Below, piece after piece: positions 37,239 to 45,580 of a stretch of 64,000 nucleotides of DNA. The stretch's first letter is position 1, and each line of letters starts with the position of its first letter. A program made the translations under genes and the position numbers. The stretch spans positions 6,014,001 to 6,078,000 of the forward strand of contig NZ_CP006850.1 of NCBI RefSeq assembly GCF_000523235.1. Direction: 5' to 3'. The notes beneath the pieces were generated by a model. It was not told where the DNA came from. It saw only the letters and a program-made list of their open reading frames with translations, and did not search any database. The DNA comes from Nocardia nova SH22a (GTDB lineage: Bacteria > Actinomycetota > Actinomycetes > Mycobacteriales > Mycobacteriaceae).

Positions 37239-38378
37239 TCAGTTGCTCACGAGCGTGCGCGCACGCTGCCGCGCCCACGCGTCCGCCGCGAGCACCTCAT
37301 CCAAGGTACTGGGTTCGACGGCCCAGCGGTCTGCCGACTCGACCACACGCGCGACCGTGCGCACGATATCGGGAAAACTCAGCGCACCGTCGAGGAATGC
37401 CTGCACCGCGATCTCGTTGGCGGCGTTGTAGACCGCGGTCACGCTGCCGCCGGCCTTACCGGCGGTGCGAGCCAGTTCGACGGCGGGAAACACCTCGTTG
37501 TCGACCGGCTCGAACTCCCAGCTGAAGGCGGTGCCGAAGTCCAGGGGGGCGAGGGTGCCGGGGACCCGGTCGGGCCAGCCGAGCGCCAGCGCGATCGGCA
37601 GTTTCATATCCGGCGGGCTGGCCTGGGCGAGGGTCGAACCGTCGGTGAAGGTCGCCATCGAGTGCACGATCGACTGCGGGTGCACGGTGACGTCGATCTT
37701 GTCGTAGTCGATGCCGAACAGCATGTGCGCCTCGATCAGCTCCAGGCCCTTGTTGACCAGCGTCGCGGAGTTGAGCGTGTTCATCAGGCCCATCGACCAG
37801 GTGGGGTGTGCCTTGGCCTGCGCCGGATTCACCGAGTCGAGCATCTCGGCGGTCCAGCCGCGGAACGGCCCGCCCGAAGCGGTCAGCACCAGGCGGGCGA
37901 CCTCGCCGGCGCGGCCGCCGCGCAGACACTGCGCCATCGCCGAATGCTCGGAATCGACCGGGACGATCTGACCGGGCGCGGCGGCCCGGGTGACGAGACT
38001 GCCACCGGCGACCAGCGATTCCTTGTTGGCCAGCGCCAGCCGCCGCCCGGACTCCAGCGTCGCCAGCGTCGGCCGCAGACCGAGCGCGCCGACCAGGGAG
38101 TTGAGCACCACGTCGGCGTCGGTGCGGCGGACCAGCTCGGTGGCCGCGTCCGGACCCGCAAGGGCCACACCGAGTTTCGCGGCCGCGGCCGGATCGGCGA
38201 CGGCGACGTTGCTGGTTCCGGTGGCGCGGATCTGCTCGGCGAGCAGTTCGGTGTTACCCCCGCGGGCGGCCAGTCCGACCACCTGGAATCGGTCCGGATT
38301 GGCGGCGATGACCTCCAATGCCTGGGTGCCGATGGAGCCGGTGCTGCCGAGCAGCAGAACTTTCACGATGTCGGACAC
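37239..38378 (-). CDS. dxr: 1-deoxy-D-xylulose 5-phosphate reductoisomerase
   Basis: A 379-residue MEP-pathway enzyme (NADPH-dependent, makes MEP from DXP). GTG 38378 ([17 protein letters not shown]) puts the NADPH motif GSTGSIG at residues 11-17. Catalytic blocks are [21 protein letters not shown] and [10 protein letters not shown], with [10 protein letters not shown] and [15 protein letters not shown] after them. Complete length. It is followed by rip1, as in mycobacteria. Confidence 0.96.
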   Translation of the reverse strand: MSDIVKVLLLGSTGSIGTQALEVIAANPDRFQVVGLAARGGNTELLAEQIRATGTSNVAVADPAAAAKLGVALAGPDAATELVRRTDADVVLNSLVGALGLRPTLATLESGRRLALANKESLVAGGSLVTRAAAPGQIVPVDSEHSAMAQCLRGGRAGEVARLVLTASGGPFRGWTAEMLDSVNPAQAKAHPTWSMGLMNTLNSATLVNKGLELIEAHMLFGIDYDKIDVTVHPQSIVHSMATFTDGSTLAQASPPDMKLPIALALGWPDRVPGTLAPLDFGTAFSWEFEPVDNEVFPAVELARTAGKAGGSVTAVYNAANEIAVQAFLDGALSFPDIVRTVARVVESADRWAVEPSTLDEVLAADAWARQRARTLVSN

Positions 38379-38491
38379 GCACTCATTGTCCACGCCGGAA
38401 TCGCCGCGGGCGTCACCCCATTGGCTACGACGGCCGGTCGTATGCAAACATATTCTCGACAGTCACCTGCACGGAAATGATGGGAGCGAAC

Positions 38492-38776
38492 GTGGCCGCC
38501 ACCGAACTGGAGCCCACCAAGAGCGCCGGCGTCGTCACCAAAGTCGATCCCGCCGAGGTTCCCTCCGCGGCCTGGGGCTGGAGTGGTGAGTCTCGGCGCA
38601 CCTTCCGTGTCGCCGGATGGATCGTCATGCTGATCCTGCTGGGCATGCTGTTCGAGAATCAGCAGGGTACGTCTTCGGGTACCGGCTGGACCGGCTACAT
38701 CTTCCTGATCGGATTCGCCGTGGCGATCGCCGGAGTCCTGATCCGCGATTCGATCGTCTCGCGCAAACCACGCTGA
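38492..38776 (+). CDS. DUF2631 small membrane protein
   Basis: A 94-residue protein from GTG 38492 (VAATELEPTKSAGVV), with the ribosome-binding site gggag five bases before it; ATG 38477 is possible but places this site inside the gene. It has the family signature VDPAEVPSAAWGWSGESRRTFRVAGW, then two hydrophobic helices (VMLILLGMLFEN and YIFLIGFAVAIAGVLI). It is divergent from dxr, as is the DUF2631 gene in mycobacteria. Function is unknown. Confidence 0.82.
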   Translation: MAATELEPTKSAGVVTKVDPAEVPSAAWGWSGESRRTFRVAGWIVMLILLGMLFENQQGTSSGTGWTGYIFLIGFAVAIAGVLIRDSIVSRKPR

Positions 38777-38786
38777 CAACACGTAT

Positions 38787-38827
38787 CGCCGCGGCCGCTG
38801 AGGTATCCGACCTCAGCGGCCGCGGCG
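38787..38827. terminator. Bidirectional hairpin terminator
   Basis: Arms of 18 bp (CGCCGCGGCCGCTGAGGT and its exact complement) with a 5-nt loop, followed on the plus strand by TTT. The right arm overlaps the last codons and stop of the minus-strand LysR-like gene. It separates two convergent genes. Confidence 0.8.
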
Positions 38828-39565
38828 TTTGCGTGGACCGCGGGAATTCCCCGGCCGCCCGGACTTCGCGTCCCGGCGCCCCTGTTTCGGGCCGCCTTGC
38901 TTTCCGGTGCCCGATTTCGCACCAGTCGCGTTCCGCCGATCGCCTTGTGCCGCACCACGTCCGGCTTGTCCATCGGACTCGTCGCGACCCCGGCGATCGC
39001 GCTCGCCCGCCGTACGGGAACTCGCGGCGCTGCGCCCGCGCACGACGCCGATGAACTCCTCGACGAACTCACCGGGATGATCGATCGGCCAGGCCAGCGC
39101 GATCCGGGTCGGATCCACATCGATGAGCGGCCGGTAGATCAGATCGCGGCGGTGGTGCAGCCGGGCCAGTGAATGCGGGACCACGGCCGCGCCGCCGACC
39201 GCCGCCACCAGTTCCAGCGTGTACCCGATGCCGTCGAGATCGGAGGAGTCCTGCATCCGCTCACCGTCGAGATCGGCCAGACTCACCTCGTCGAACAACG
39301 CGATCGGATGCTCCTTGGGCACCACGGCGACCGCGACCTCGTGATACAGCGGAATCGCATGCAGTCCGTCCCGATCGATCGGCAACCGCACGAAACACAT
39401 GTCGACCTCTCCCCCGGCCAGGGCCTCCCGCTGCCGCGCCTGCGGTATCGCGACGAGATCCAGCGGGGCGCCGGGGAAGCGTTCCGTCCAGATCCGCGCC
39501 CACTTGGCGACGGTGACGCCCGGGACGTACCCGATGCGCGGCGTGGCGGGCGCGGATTCGGTCAT
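38813..39565 (-). CDS. LysR-type substrate-binding domain protein without a DNA-binding domain
   Basis: A 250-residue protein from ATG 39565 (MTESAPATPRIGYVPG). Residues about 10-190 form the periplasmic-binding-like effector domain of LysR regulators (LVAIPQARQREALAGGEVDMCFVRLPID, then YHEVAVAVVPKEHPI). The usual N-terminal helix-turn-helix is missing. The last about 60 residues are basic, Gly/Arg/Lys-rich and disordered (KQGGPKQGRRDAKSGRPG), which could bind nucleic acid. Actinobacteria have such stand-alone forms; the ligand is unknown. Confidence 0.75.
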   Translation of the reverse strand: MTESAPATPRIGYVPGVTVAKWARIWTERFPGAPLDLVAIPQARQREALAGGEVDMCFVRLPIDRDGLHAIPLYHEVAVAVVPKEHPIALFDEVSLADLDGERMQDSSDLDGIGYTLELVAAVGGAAVVPHSLARLHHRRDLIYRPLIDVDPTRIALAWPIDHPGEFVEEFIGVVRGRSAASSRTAGERDRRGRDESDGQAGRGAAQGDRRNATGAKSGTGKQGGPKQGRRDAKSGRPGNSRGPRKRRGR

Positions 39566-39785
39566 ATCGCAAGCGTATGGCACCGGGGCCGCGGATCCGG
39601 CATCCGGCGGTACCGGCGTCCGGCCGGTCGGCGGCGGGATACGGCTCTTTATGCCGTGGAGATGTCCGCCGGGTCGACAGCAGTGGGCGGACAGATGTGC
39701 ACCCGGCGAACACGGTACAAATGGAACACAGCACCTCTCTCCCACTCTGCCCCGGCGTGGCCGGGCCGACCAGATCGGATACGCG

Positions 39786-40433
39786 TTGACGACCCCCTCC
39801 CCGGCCCCTCTCGCATCGGGCGGCCCCGGATTCGATCGCCCGCTGTTCACGACCATCACCGACTTCGCCGACCACACCCGCTGGCTCAACGACGCGATGC
39901 TGTGGTGGACCGATGTCGGGCTCGGCGTGTTCGCGATCCTGATGGTGATCGGCTGGTGGTCGGCGCGCCGCCGCGACGACCGGTCGATGGCGCTGGCCCT
40001 GCTGGCGCCGGTGAGTGTGGTGGTGGCGTATCTGGTCGCCGAAGTGGTCAAGGTGATCGTCGCCGAACCGCGGCCGTGCCGGGGCGTGCCGGACGCCTAC
40101 ATCCTGGAGAACTGCCCGGTGGCAAGTGACTACTCCTTCCCCAGCGGGCACACGACCACGGCCGCGGCCACCGTCGCGGCGCTGTTCCTGCTGAACCGGC
40201 GGCTGGGCTGGGTCACGGCGGTGTTCGCGATCGTGCTGGCCTTCAGCCGGATCTATGTCGGCGGGCATTATCCGCACGATGTGGTGGCCTCGGCGCTGCT
40301 GGCGATCCCGGTCGCCACGGCGGTGAGCCTGCTGCTGGCCCGGCCGGTGACCGCACTGGTCGCGCGGATACGGTCGTCCGCACTCGCACCGCTGGTCACC
40401 GATTCCGGGCAGGGCGCCACGCCGCGGGCGTGA
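39786..40433 (+). CDS. PAP2-family membrane phosphatase
   Basis: A 215-residue membrane enzyme from TTG 39786. It has the three PAP2 motifs: KVIVAEPRP, FPSGHTTT and SRIYVGGHYPHDV, plus hydrophobic helices around them (VGLGVFAILMVIGWW, LLAPVSVVVAYLVAEV, VTAVFAIVLAF). Enzymes of this type dephosphorylate lipid phosphates or undecaprenyl diphosphate on the outer face. The frame upstream of the TTG overlaps the divergent LysR-like gene and is not used. Confidence 0.85.
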   Translation: MTTPSPAPLASGGPGFDRPLFTTITDFADHTRWLNDAMLWWTDVGLGVFAILMVIGWWSARRRDDRSMALALLAPVSVVVAYLVAEVVKVIVAEPRPCRGVPDAYILENCPVASDYSFPSGHTTTAAATVAALFLLNRRLGWVTAVFAIVLAFSRIYVGGHYPHDVVASALLAIPVATAVSLLLARPVTALVARIRSSALAPLVTDSGQGATPRA

Positions 40434-40498
40434 GCCGACCGGTGAAGCCGGACACACGGCCGGTGCGCTCCGGAGCGCACCGGCTATCCTGTCCGATG

Positions 40499-40572
40499 TG
40501 GTGGTGGGGCTCGCCACTCCGGTGTCAGCGCCGGAACAACCGTGATCCGATGATCGCCAACAGTCCCTACTC
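40499..40572 (+). ncRNA. Fluoride riboswitch (crcB motif)
   Basis: The stretch GGTGGTGGGGCTCGCC at its 5' end and CAGTCCCTAC at its 3' end match the crcB-motif core (consensus GGNGAUGG...CGCC and ...CUCCUAC). GGGGCU and AGUCCC pair to make the pseudoknot helix (one G-U). CTCCGG and CCGGA form an inserted stem, and AACCG follows it as in actinobacterial examples. It lies right upstream of two crcB genes, which is the known target of this riboswitch. Confidence 0.75.
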
Positions 40573-40604
40573 GAGATCTGTTCGATATGCGTTGTTCGAG
40601 TAGG
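40566..40604 (+). promoter_or_regulatory. RBS-masking hairpin, likely expression platform of the fluoride riboswitch
   Basis: Perfect 9-bp arms CCTACTCGA (40566-40574) and TCGAGTAGG (40596-40604) flank a 21-nt loop. The left arm shares CCUAC with the aptamer's 3' strand, so aptamer and hairpin exclude each other. The right arm contains most of the ribosome-binding site AGGAG (40602-40606). No T-tract follows. The likely outcome is translational control: fluoride frees the site. Confidence 0.65.
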
Positions 40605-40613
40605 AGTCTGTCC

Positions 40614-41123
40614 TTGACCGAGTTGCATCGTTCCCCGGCCCGCGCCGAGGCCGAACCCATCGATCCGGATGTGGACCTGCACATGCCCGATCAACGCCGG
40701 GAGTTGTTCCGCGAACACGGCGCCGTTCTGGCCGTGATCGCGGTCGGCGGCGGCCTCGGCGGCCTCTCGCGCTACGGATTGTCCCGGCTGCTGCCGACCC
40801 ATCCCGGGCAGTTCCCGTGGGGAACCTTCACCGAGAACGTGCTCGGCTGCCTGGCGATCGGCGTGCTGATGGTGCTGATCACCGAGGTGTGGCCCGCACA
40901 CCGGCTGGTGCGCCCGTTCGTCGGGGTGGGGTTCCTGGGCGGTTTCACCACCTTCTCCACCTACACCGTCGAGATCCGCGGCCTGCTGCAACCCGGTTCC
41001 GCGGTCCTCGCCTTCGTCTATCTGGCCGCCACGCTGCTGTGCGCGCTGCTCGCCGTACTGGCGGGAGTGACCGGCGCTCGAATGGTGTTCCTGGGCAAGC
41101 GGATCCGGGAGGAATCGCGATGA
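40614..41123 (+). CDS. crcB: CrcB/Fluc fluoride channel subunit 1
   Basis: A 169-residue four-helix membrane protein that exports fluoride. The start chosen is TTG 40614, 7 nt after AGGAG. The ATG at 40587 lies in the loop of the leader hairpin and has no ribosome-binding site. Family motifs are GGGLGGLSRYGLSRLL, FPWGTFTENVLGC and GFLGGFTTFSTYTVE. It has an acidic N-terminal extension of about 35 residues before the first helix. It overlaps the second crcB by 4 nt, so a heterodimeric channel is likely, as in other Gram-positives with paired genes. Confidence 0.92.
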   Translation: MTELHRSPARAEAEPIDPDVDLHMPDQRRELFREHGAVLAVIAVGGGLGGLSRYGLSRLLPTHPGQFPWGTFTENVLGCLAIGVLMVLITEVWPAHRLVRPFVGVGFLGGFTTFSTYTVEIRGLLQPGSAVLAFVYLAATLLCALLAVLAGVTGARMVFLGKRIREESR

Positions 41124-41482
41124 CGGTCGTTCTCGTTCTGGTCGGTGCGATGGTCGGCGCGCCCACGCGCTACCTCACCGATCGCTTCGTGCAGGCGCGC
41201 CACGACAGCCTGTTCCCGTGGGGCACGCTCACGGTCAACATCGTGGGCTGCCTGATCCTGGGGTCACTCACCGGCGCGGCGGCCGGATCGTCGATGCTCG
41301 CCCTGCTCGGCATCGGCTTCTGCGGCGCACTCACCACCTACAGCACCTTCGGCTACGAGACGGTGCGGCTGCTCGAGCAGCGCGCCACCTTCTACGCGGC
41401 GATGAACGTCGTGATCAGCGTGGTGGCCGGGCTCGGCGCGGCCCTGCTGGGCTATGCCGTGGCACACGCGCTCGTCGGCTGA
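41120..41482 (+). CDS. crcB: CrcB/Fluc fluoride channel subunit 2
   Basis: A 120-residue four-helix membrane protein, starting in the stop of crcB1 (ATGA at 41120-41123). Motifs are VGAPTRYLTDRF, FPWGTLTVNIVGC and GFCGALTTYSTFGYE, with the conserved Asn and Phe residues of the fluoride path. It is shorter than its partner because it has no N-terminal extension. The two subunits probably insert in opposite orientations to form one dual-topology channel. Confidence 0.93.
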   Translation: MTVVLVLVGAMVGAPTRYLTDRFVQARHDSLFPWGTLTVNIVGCLILGSLTGAAAGSSMLALLGIGFCGALTTYSTFGYETVRLLEQRATFYAAMNVVISVVAGLGAALLGYAVAHALVG

Positions 41483-41510
41483 GCGAGTCGCGCCGAGTCC
41501 GGCTCGGATG

Positions 41511-41900
41511 TCAGTCGTCGTCGGCTCGGACCGTGAGCACCGCGGCGGACACGGCGTCGACGGTCACGTCGGTCTCGTGTCCCCGGGCATCGCGCAACTC
41601 CACCTCCCAGACCGAAGTGGTTCCGCGGGTGTCGAGTTCGGCGGACGATACCTCCGCCCCCGGTACGGCGCCTCGTGCGACATCCTCCGCGCGCGCCCGG
41701 TCGATCAGGGCGGGTGCGGCGACCGGGGTGGCGGCCGAGGCATAGCCGACCGGTGAGAACTCGGCGTGGTGCCGGGAGTCGTCGAAGACCCCGGTGCCGA
41801 TGCCGAACCCGAGCCCGACCGTCGCGACGACCGCGAAGGCGGCGGCGCCGACGAGCAGCCAGCGCAGTCCGTCGCGGACTCGGCGCAGAATCGTTGTCAT
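41511..41900 (-). CDS. PepSY-domain membrane-anchored protein
   Basis: A 129-residue protein with one N-terminal helix (WLLVGAAAFAVVATVGLGFGI) and an external PepSY domain of about 65 residues (IDRARAEDVARGAVPGAEVSSAELD, then WEVELRDARGHETDVTVDAVSAAVL). It ends in three Asp. PepSY domains are thought to modulate proteases or sense envelope conditions. It is divergent from the two-component system at 42020, and their shared region carries tandem repeats of CTGAAGG. Confidence 0.78.
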   Translation of the reverse strand: MTTILRRVRDGLRWLLVGAAAFAVVATVGLGFGIGTGVFDDSRHHAEFSPVGYASAATPVAAPALIDRARAEDVARGAVPGAEVSSAELDTRGTTSVWEVELRDARGHETDVTVDAVSAAVLTVRADDD

Positions 41901-41959
41901 GGCGGTTCCTCCTGTGGGGGTGGTGATTTCGACGGCGAGGCCACTTTCGCACCGCCGAC

Positions 41960-41997
41960 CTGAAGGGCCGCTGAAGGTTCCTGAAGTTCCCTTCAGG
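41960..41997. promoter_or_regulatory. OmpR/PhoB-like tandem direct repeats
   Basis: CTGAAGG occurs at 41960 and 41971, and CTGAAG again at 41981, spaced 11 and 10 bp, one helical turn apart. The last copy also forms a palindrome with CTTCAGG (41980-41997). Such spacing is typical of binding sites for OmpR-family response regulators, which suggests autoregulation by the adjacent regulator. Confidence 0.5.
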
Positions 41998-42019
41998 AGG
42001 AATCTGCGAAGCTGAGCGC

Positions 42020-42696
42020 ATGCGGCTGCTCATCGTGGAGGACGAGAAACGCCTTGCCGACACCCTCGCGAAAGGTCTCGCGGCAGAGGATTCGCGACCG
42101 ATGTCGCCCACGACGGAATCGAGGGGCTGCACCTGGCACGCACCGTCGGCTACGACCTCATCCTGCTCGACATCATGCTGCCGGGAATCAACGGATACCG
42201 GATCTGCGCCACACTGCGCGCCGAGGGCGACGACACCCCGGTCCTGATGCTGACCGCCAAGGACGGCGAATACGACGAGGCCGAGGGGCTCGACACCGGC
42301 GCGGACGACTATCTGTGCAAGCCGTTCTCCTATGTCGTTCTGCTGGCACGCATCCGGGCCCTGCTGCGGCGGCGCACCCGCGGCGGCGCGCCCGTCGTCC
42401 GGGTCGGCGATCTCCTGGTGGATCCGGCCACGCACAGCTGCCGACGCGGCGACGAGGCGGTCGCTCTGACCGCGAAGGAGTTCGCGGTGCTCGAACATCT
42501 CGCGGTGCGCGCCGGTCATATCGTGTCCAAGGCCGAAATACTCGACCACGTATGGGATTTCGCCTATTCCGGTGATCCGAACATCGTCGAGGTGTACATC
42601 AGCTCGCTGCGCCGGAAGATCGACGCACCGTTCGGCTGCCGCAGCATCCTCACCGTCCGGGGCGCCGGATACCGCCTGGTGGCCGGGCATGGCTGA
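42020..42696 (+). pseudogene. OmpR-family response regulator with a -1 frameshift
   Basis: The N-terminal part (MRLLIVEDEKRLADTLAKGLAAE) starts at 42020, then the frame breaks near 42088-42089. One missing base in GAGG would restore a receiver domain reading GFATDVAHDGIEGL, which continues in the other frame. That frame holds the phosphoacceptor Asp (GAC 42169-42171, in LLDIMLPGINGYRI), the Lys in LCKPFSY and a winged-helix DNA-binding domain (LTAKEFAVLEHLAVRAGHIV). The first frame runs into a stop at 42247. It may be a true pseudogene or a base-call error. Confidence 0.8.
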
Positions 42697-44299
42697 GCCG
42701 CCCGTGCGGTGGCGCGAGAGGCTGCGGTGGTGGAGTTCGGTGCGCGCCCGCACCACCACCGCGGCCACGGTCGTGGTGGCCGCGGCCCTGATCGCGGCAG
42801 GAACCGCATTGCTGACGGTGTTGCGGCACAATCTGATCGACAGTGCGGGTCTGCAGGCCGAGACCGGCGCACGGACCGTCGCCACCCGTATCGCGGCCGG
42901 AACCGATTTCACCCGGCTGGCACTGCCCGACGGGGACGACCAACCGGTACAGGTGGTTTCGGCGCGGGGGGCCGTGCTGGCGGCGGGCGACGATCTCCCG
43001 AATCGGCCGATCATGGCAGGCGACGCGGGCGAAAGCCGTGCCCTGTCCGGGAAACTCGGCGAGTCGAGCACACGGTCCGGCGAGGGCGACAGCGACGATG
43101 ACGACGACGAGACCACGGACGAGAACGAAGATGACGACGACGTGGAGGAGGGATACGTCGCTCACGAGCCCGTTCCGGTGGGATCGCGACGCGACGATGC
43201 CACCCGCCCGGCAGACACCGTACCGGGCACTGTCGGCGACGAGATCACGCTGCGCGATATGCGCTTGCCGATAGACGACGATCACGGCTTCCGGGTCGCG
43301 GCACTGGCGGCCACCACACCGAGCGGAGAGCCGGTCACCGTCTATTCGGGCGCCTCACTGGCCACCGCGGACAAGGCGGTCGGGGGTGTGCGCGGCGCCA
43401 TGCTCGCGGGTCTGGCACCGCTGCTCGCGGTGGTGGCGGCGGTGACCTGGCTGGTGACCCGGCGCGCGCTGCGCCCGGTGGAGGCGATCCGCGCCGAGCT
43501 GGCCGAGATCGTCGACGGCGATCTGTCGCGCCGGGTACCCGAACCGGCCGCGCGGGACGAGATCGCGCGACTGGCCGCGACGACCAATGTCACGCTGTCG
43601 GCGCTCGAGTCCGCCGCCGCACGGCAACGCCGGTTCATCGCCGATGCCGCCCACGAACTGCGCAGTCCGATCGCGAGTCTGCGCACGCAGCTGGAGGTGG
43701 CCCGGGCCCATCCGGATCTGCTCGATGTGGACGGCGTCCTGGGTGACACCGTCCGGCTGGAGCATCTCGCGGCCGATCTACTGCTGCTGGCCCGGCTCGA
43801 TTCCGGCGAACAGCCCCGCCGGGATCCGGTGGATCTGGCGGATCTGGTGCGCGAGGAGTTCTCCCGGCGCACCGGCGACCGCCACCCCACCACCTTCGAC
43901 CTTCCCGATGGCGGCCCGCCGATCACGGTGCCGGGCAGCCGGATTCAGCTCGGCCGGGTGTTGAACAATCTGCTCGACAACGCGCAACGCCACGCCGGTA
44001 GTGCGGTCCGGGTCACCGTCGCGCGCCGCGGCGACGACGCGGTACTGGAGGTGAGCGACGACGGCGCGGGTGTCGCCCCCGCCGACCGCGAGCGCATCTT
44101 CTCCCGCTTCGTCCGGCTCGACGAGGCGCGCAGCCGCGACGACGGCGGCGCCGGACTCGGCCTGGCGATCGTGGCCGATGTGGTGGCCGGACACGGCGGC
44201 CGGATCGAAGTCGGCGACCGCGACGGCGGCGGCGCCCGGTTCACCCTCACGCTGCCGACCGTTCGATCGACCCCGTCCGCTAACGATCGTCCCAGGTGA
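42689..44299 (+). CDS. Sensor histidine kinase with an acidic extracytoplasmic domain
   Basis: A 536-residue kinase whose ATG 42689 overlaps the regulator gene by 8 nt. It has a first helix (TATVVVAAALIAAGTALL), an extracytoplasmic domain of about 200 residues, a second helix (AGLAPLLAVVAAVTWLV), a HAMP domain, a phosphoacceptor helix (ADAAHELRSPIASLR, H322), and an ATPase domain (NLLDNAQRH, DDGAGVAP, GGAGLGLAIVADVV). Residues about 132-155 in the sensor domain contain a run with some 14 Asp and Glu, which could bind cations. It ends by overlapping the convergent PucR gene. Confidence 0.9.
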   Translation: MAEPPVRWRERLRWWSSVRARTTTAATVVVAAALIAAGTALLTVLRHNLIDSAGLQAETGARTVATRIAAGTDFTRLALPDGDDQPVQVVSARGAVLAAGDDLPNRPIMAGDAGESRALSGKLGESSTRSGEGDSDDDDDETTDENEDDDDVEEGYVAHEPVPVGSRRDDATRPADTVPGTVGDEITLRDMRLPIDDDHGFRVAALAATTPSGEPVTVYSGASLATADKAVGGVRGAMLAGLAPLLAVVAAVTWLVTRRALRPVEAIRAELAEIVDGDLSRRVPEPAARDEIARLAATTNVTLSALESAAARQRRFIADAAHELRSPIASLRTQLEVARAHPDLLDVDGVLGDTVRLEHLAADLLLLARLDSGEQPRRDPVDLADLVREEFSRRTGDRHPTTFDLPDGGPPITVPGSRIQLGRVLNNLLDNAQRHAGSAVRVTVARRGDDAVLEVSDDGAGVAPADRERIFSRFVRLDEARSRDDGGAGLGLAIVADVVAGHGGRIEVGDRDGGGARFTLTLPTVRSTPSANDRPR

Positions 44300-45476
44300 G
44301 GGCCAGATACATGCGTGCCCGCTCCCGTGGTGAGTCGAGCGCGTCGCCGAACACCTCGTGCAGCCGGTCCATTCGATAACGCACGGTCTGCAGGTGGATG
44401 TGCAGCTCGTCGGCCATCGCGTGGCGGTCACCCATATGCCACAGCCAGCTGCGCAGCGTCTCCACCAGCCGGTCCCGCTTGCTGTCGGGAAGTTCCAGGA
44501 GCGGTTGCAGGACCTGTCTGCGCAGGGTGTCCAGCAACCATTCGTCGCGATTGGCGATGATGGTGTCGAGTTCCTCGGCCACGATCACCGGACTGCCGCG
44601 CAACACTCCCGTACTGCGCAGCCGCAGTGCGGTGCGGGCGATCCGCATTCCGGCCGGGAGCAGATCCACCGTGAGCGGATGACCGATCACCGCCCGGCAG
44701 TCGCGCAGCGCGGAGATCAGCCGGTCGGCCCGCCCGCCCGGCAGCGGGACGATCGCACCGGTGGCATCGTCACGGCGAATCGGCAGACAGTGGTGCCCGA
44801 GATGTTCGACCACACCGCAGGCCCGCGCGTCCTCCGGATCGGCCAGCACGACCGCCACATCGCCGGGCACCTGCCAGCCCGCCCGCTCGGCCGCCAGCCG
44901 CACCGCGATGGTGTCCGAGCGACCGGACAGCAATAATTCCGCCAATTCCTCACGATGCCGTTCCCGGGCCGCACTGGAGGCCGACTGTTCGGAGACGTAT
45001 CCGTGCGCGGACGCGGTCGAGAATTCGTCGACGAACGCGAATACCGCCTCGGCGAGAATCGCCAGGACCTCCGAGCCCAGATCGAGTTTGAGCGCGGTCT
45101 CGGCGACGTGATGCCACGCCACCCGGGCCCCGACCTGGTAGGCGGCGAGCAGATCCGACAGCTCCTGCCCCTCCTGCAACTGCTGGCGGCCCACCTGCTC
45201 GAACACCAATTGCGTGGGCAGCTCCAGATCCTCACCGGCGCCGTGGGCGTGTTGCGGGCCGTGTTCGGCCAGGTCGAGCAGCCGGTGCACGAACAGCACA
45301 CCGACCTCCGCGACCTCGGCGCGGTGCTCGTCGAGATAGCGCGCGTAGTCCGGCCACTCGGCGGCCAGCAGCTCCCGGACCTCGTCCAGCAGATCGGGCA
45401 TTCTAGCGTCGAGTTCTTCCGACAGCTGGTCGAGCGCCTCCGGTGTTATCGGAATTTCACTCTGGGATTCGCTCAT
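44280..45476 (-). CDS. PucR/CdaR-type transcriptional regulator
   Basis: A 398-residue protein from ATG 45476 (MSESQSEIPITPEALDQL). The first about 160 residues are helical (an RsbRD-like N-terminal domain), the middle is a GGDEF-like divergent domain (VPGDVAVVLADPEDARACG), and the C-terminus is the PucR helix-turn-helix: LLDTLRRQVLQPLLE, then HMGDRHAMADELHIHLQTVRYRMDRLHEVFG in outline. It is divergent from the hopanoid operon by 104 bp, so it is the best local candidate for its regulator. Its 3' end overlaps the histidine kinase by 20 nt. Confidence 0.82.
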   Translation of the reverse strand: MSESQSEIPITPEALDQLSEELDARMPDLLDEVRELLAAEWPDYARYLDEHRAEVAEVGVLFVHRLLDLAEHGPQHAHGAGEDLELPTQLVFEQVGRQQLQEGQELSDLLAAYQVGARVAWHHVAETALKLDLGSEVLAILAEAVFAFVDEFSTASAHGYVSEQSASSAARERHREELAELLLSGRSDTIAVRLAAERAGWQVPGDVAVVLADPEDARACGVVEHLGHHCLPIRRDDATGAIVPLPGGRADRLISALRDCRAVIGHPLTVDLLPAGMRIARTALRLRSTGVLRGSPVIVAEELDTIIANRDEWLLDTLRRQVLQPLLELPDSKRDRLVETLRSWLWHMGDRHAMADELHIHLQTVRYRMDRLHEVFGDALDSPRERARMYLALTWDDR

Positions 45477-45580
45477 TCGAGTCCTCTCCGGCTCGATTAT
45501 CGTCCCGATACAAAAAACACCAAGCGGAATCACTTCGCGGGTTGAAGATTTGAGCCCTGTGGTGCGTTCACCATCGAATC
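45477..45580. promoter_or_regulatory. Divergent promoter region, PucR / hopanoid operon
   Basis: A 104-bp region that must hold promoters for both the PucR gene and hpnC. It is AT-richer than average (a run of six A near 45513). TGGTG and CACCA form a short inverted repeat at 45560-45573. There is no clear ribosome-binding site before the hpnC ATG, so a leaderless transcript is possible. Confidence 0.45.

Noticed and set aside
39786..40433. Bacitracin-resistance undecaprenyl phosphatase as a firm call
   Set aside because: PAP2 motifs do not separate undecaprenyl from other lipid phosphate substrates, so only the family is given.
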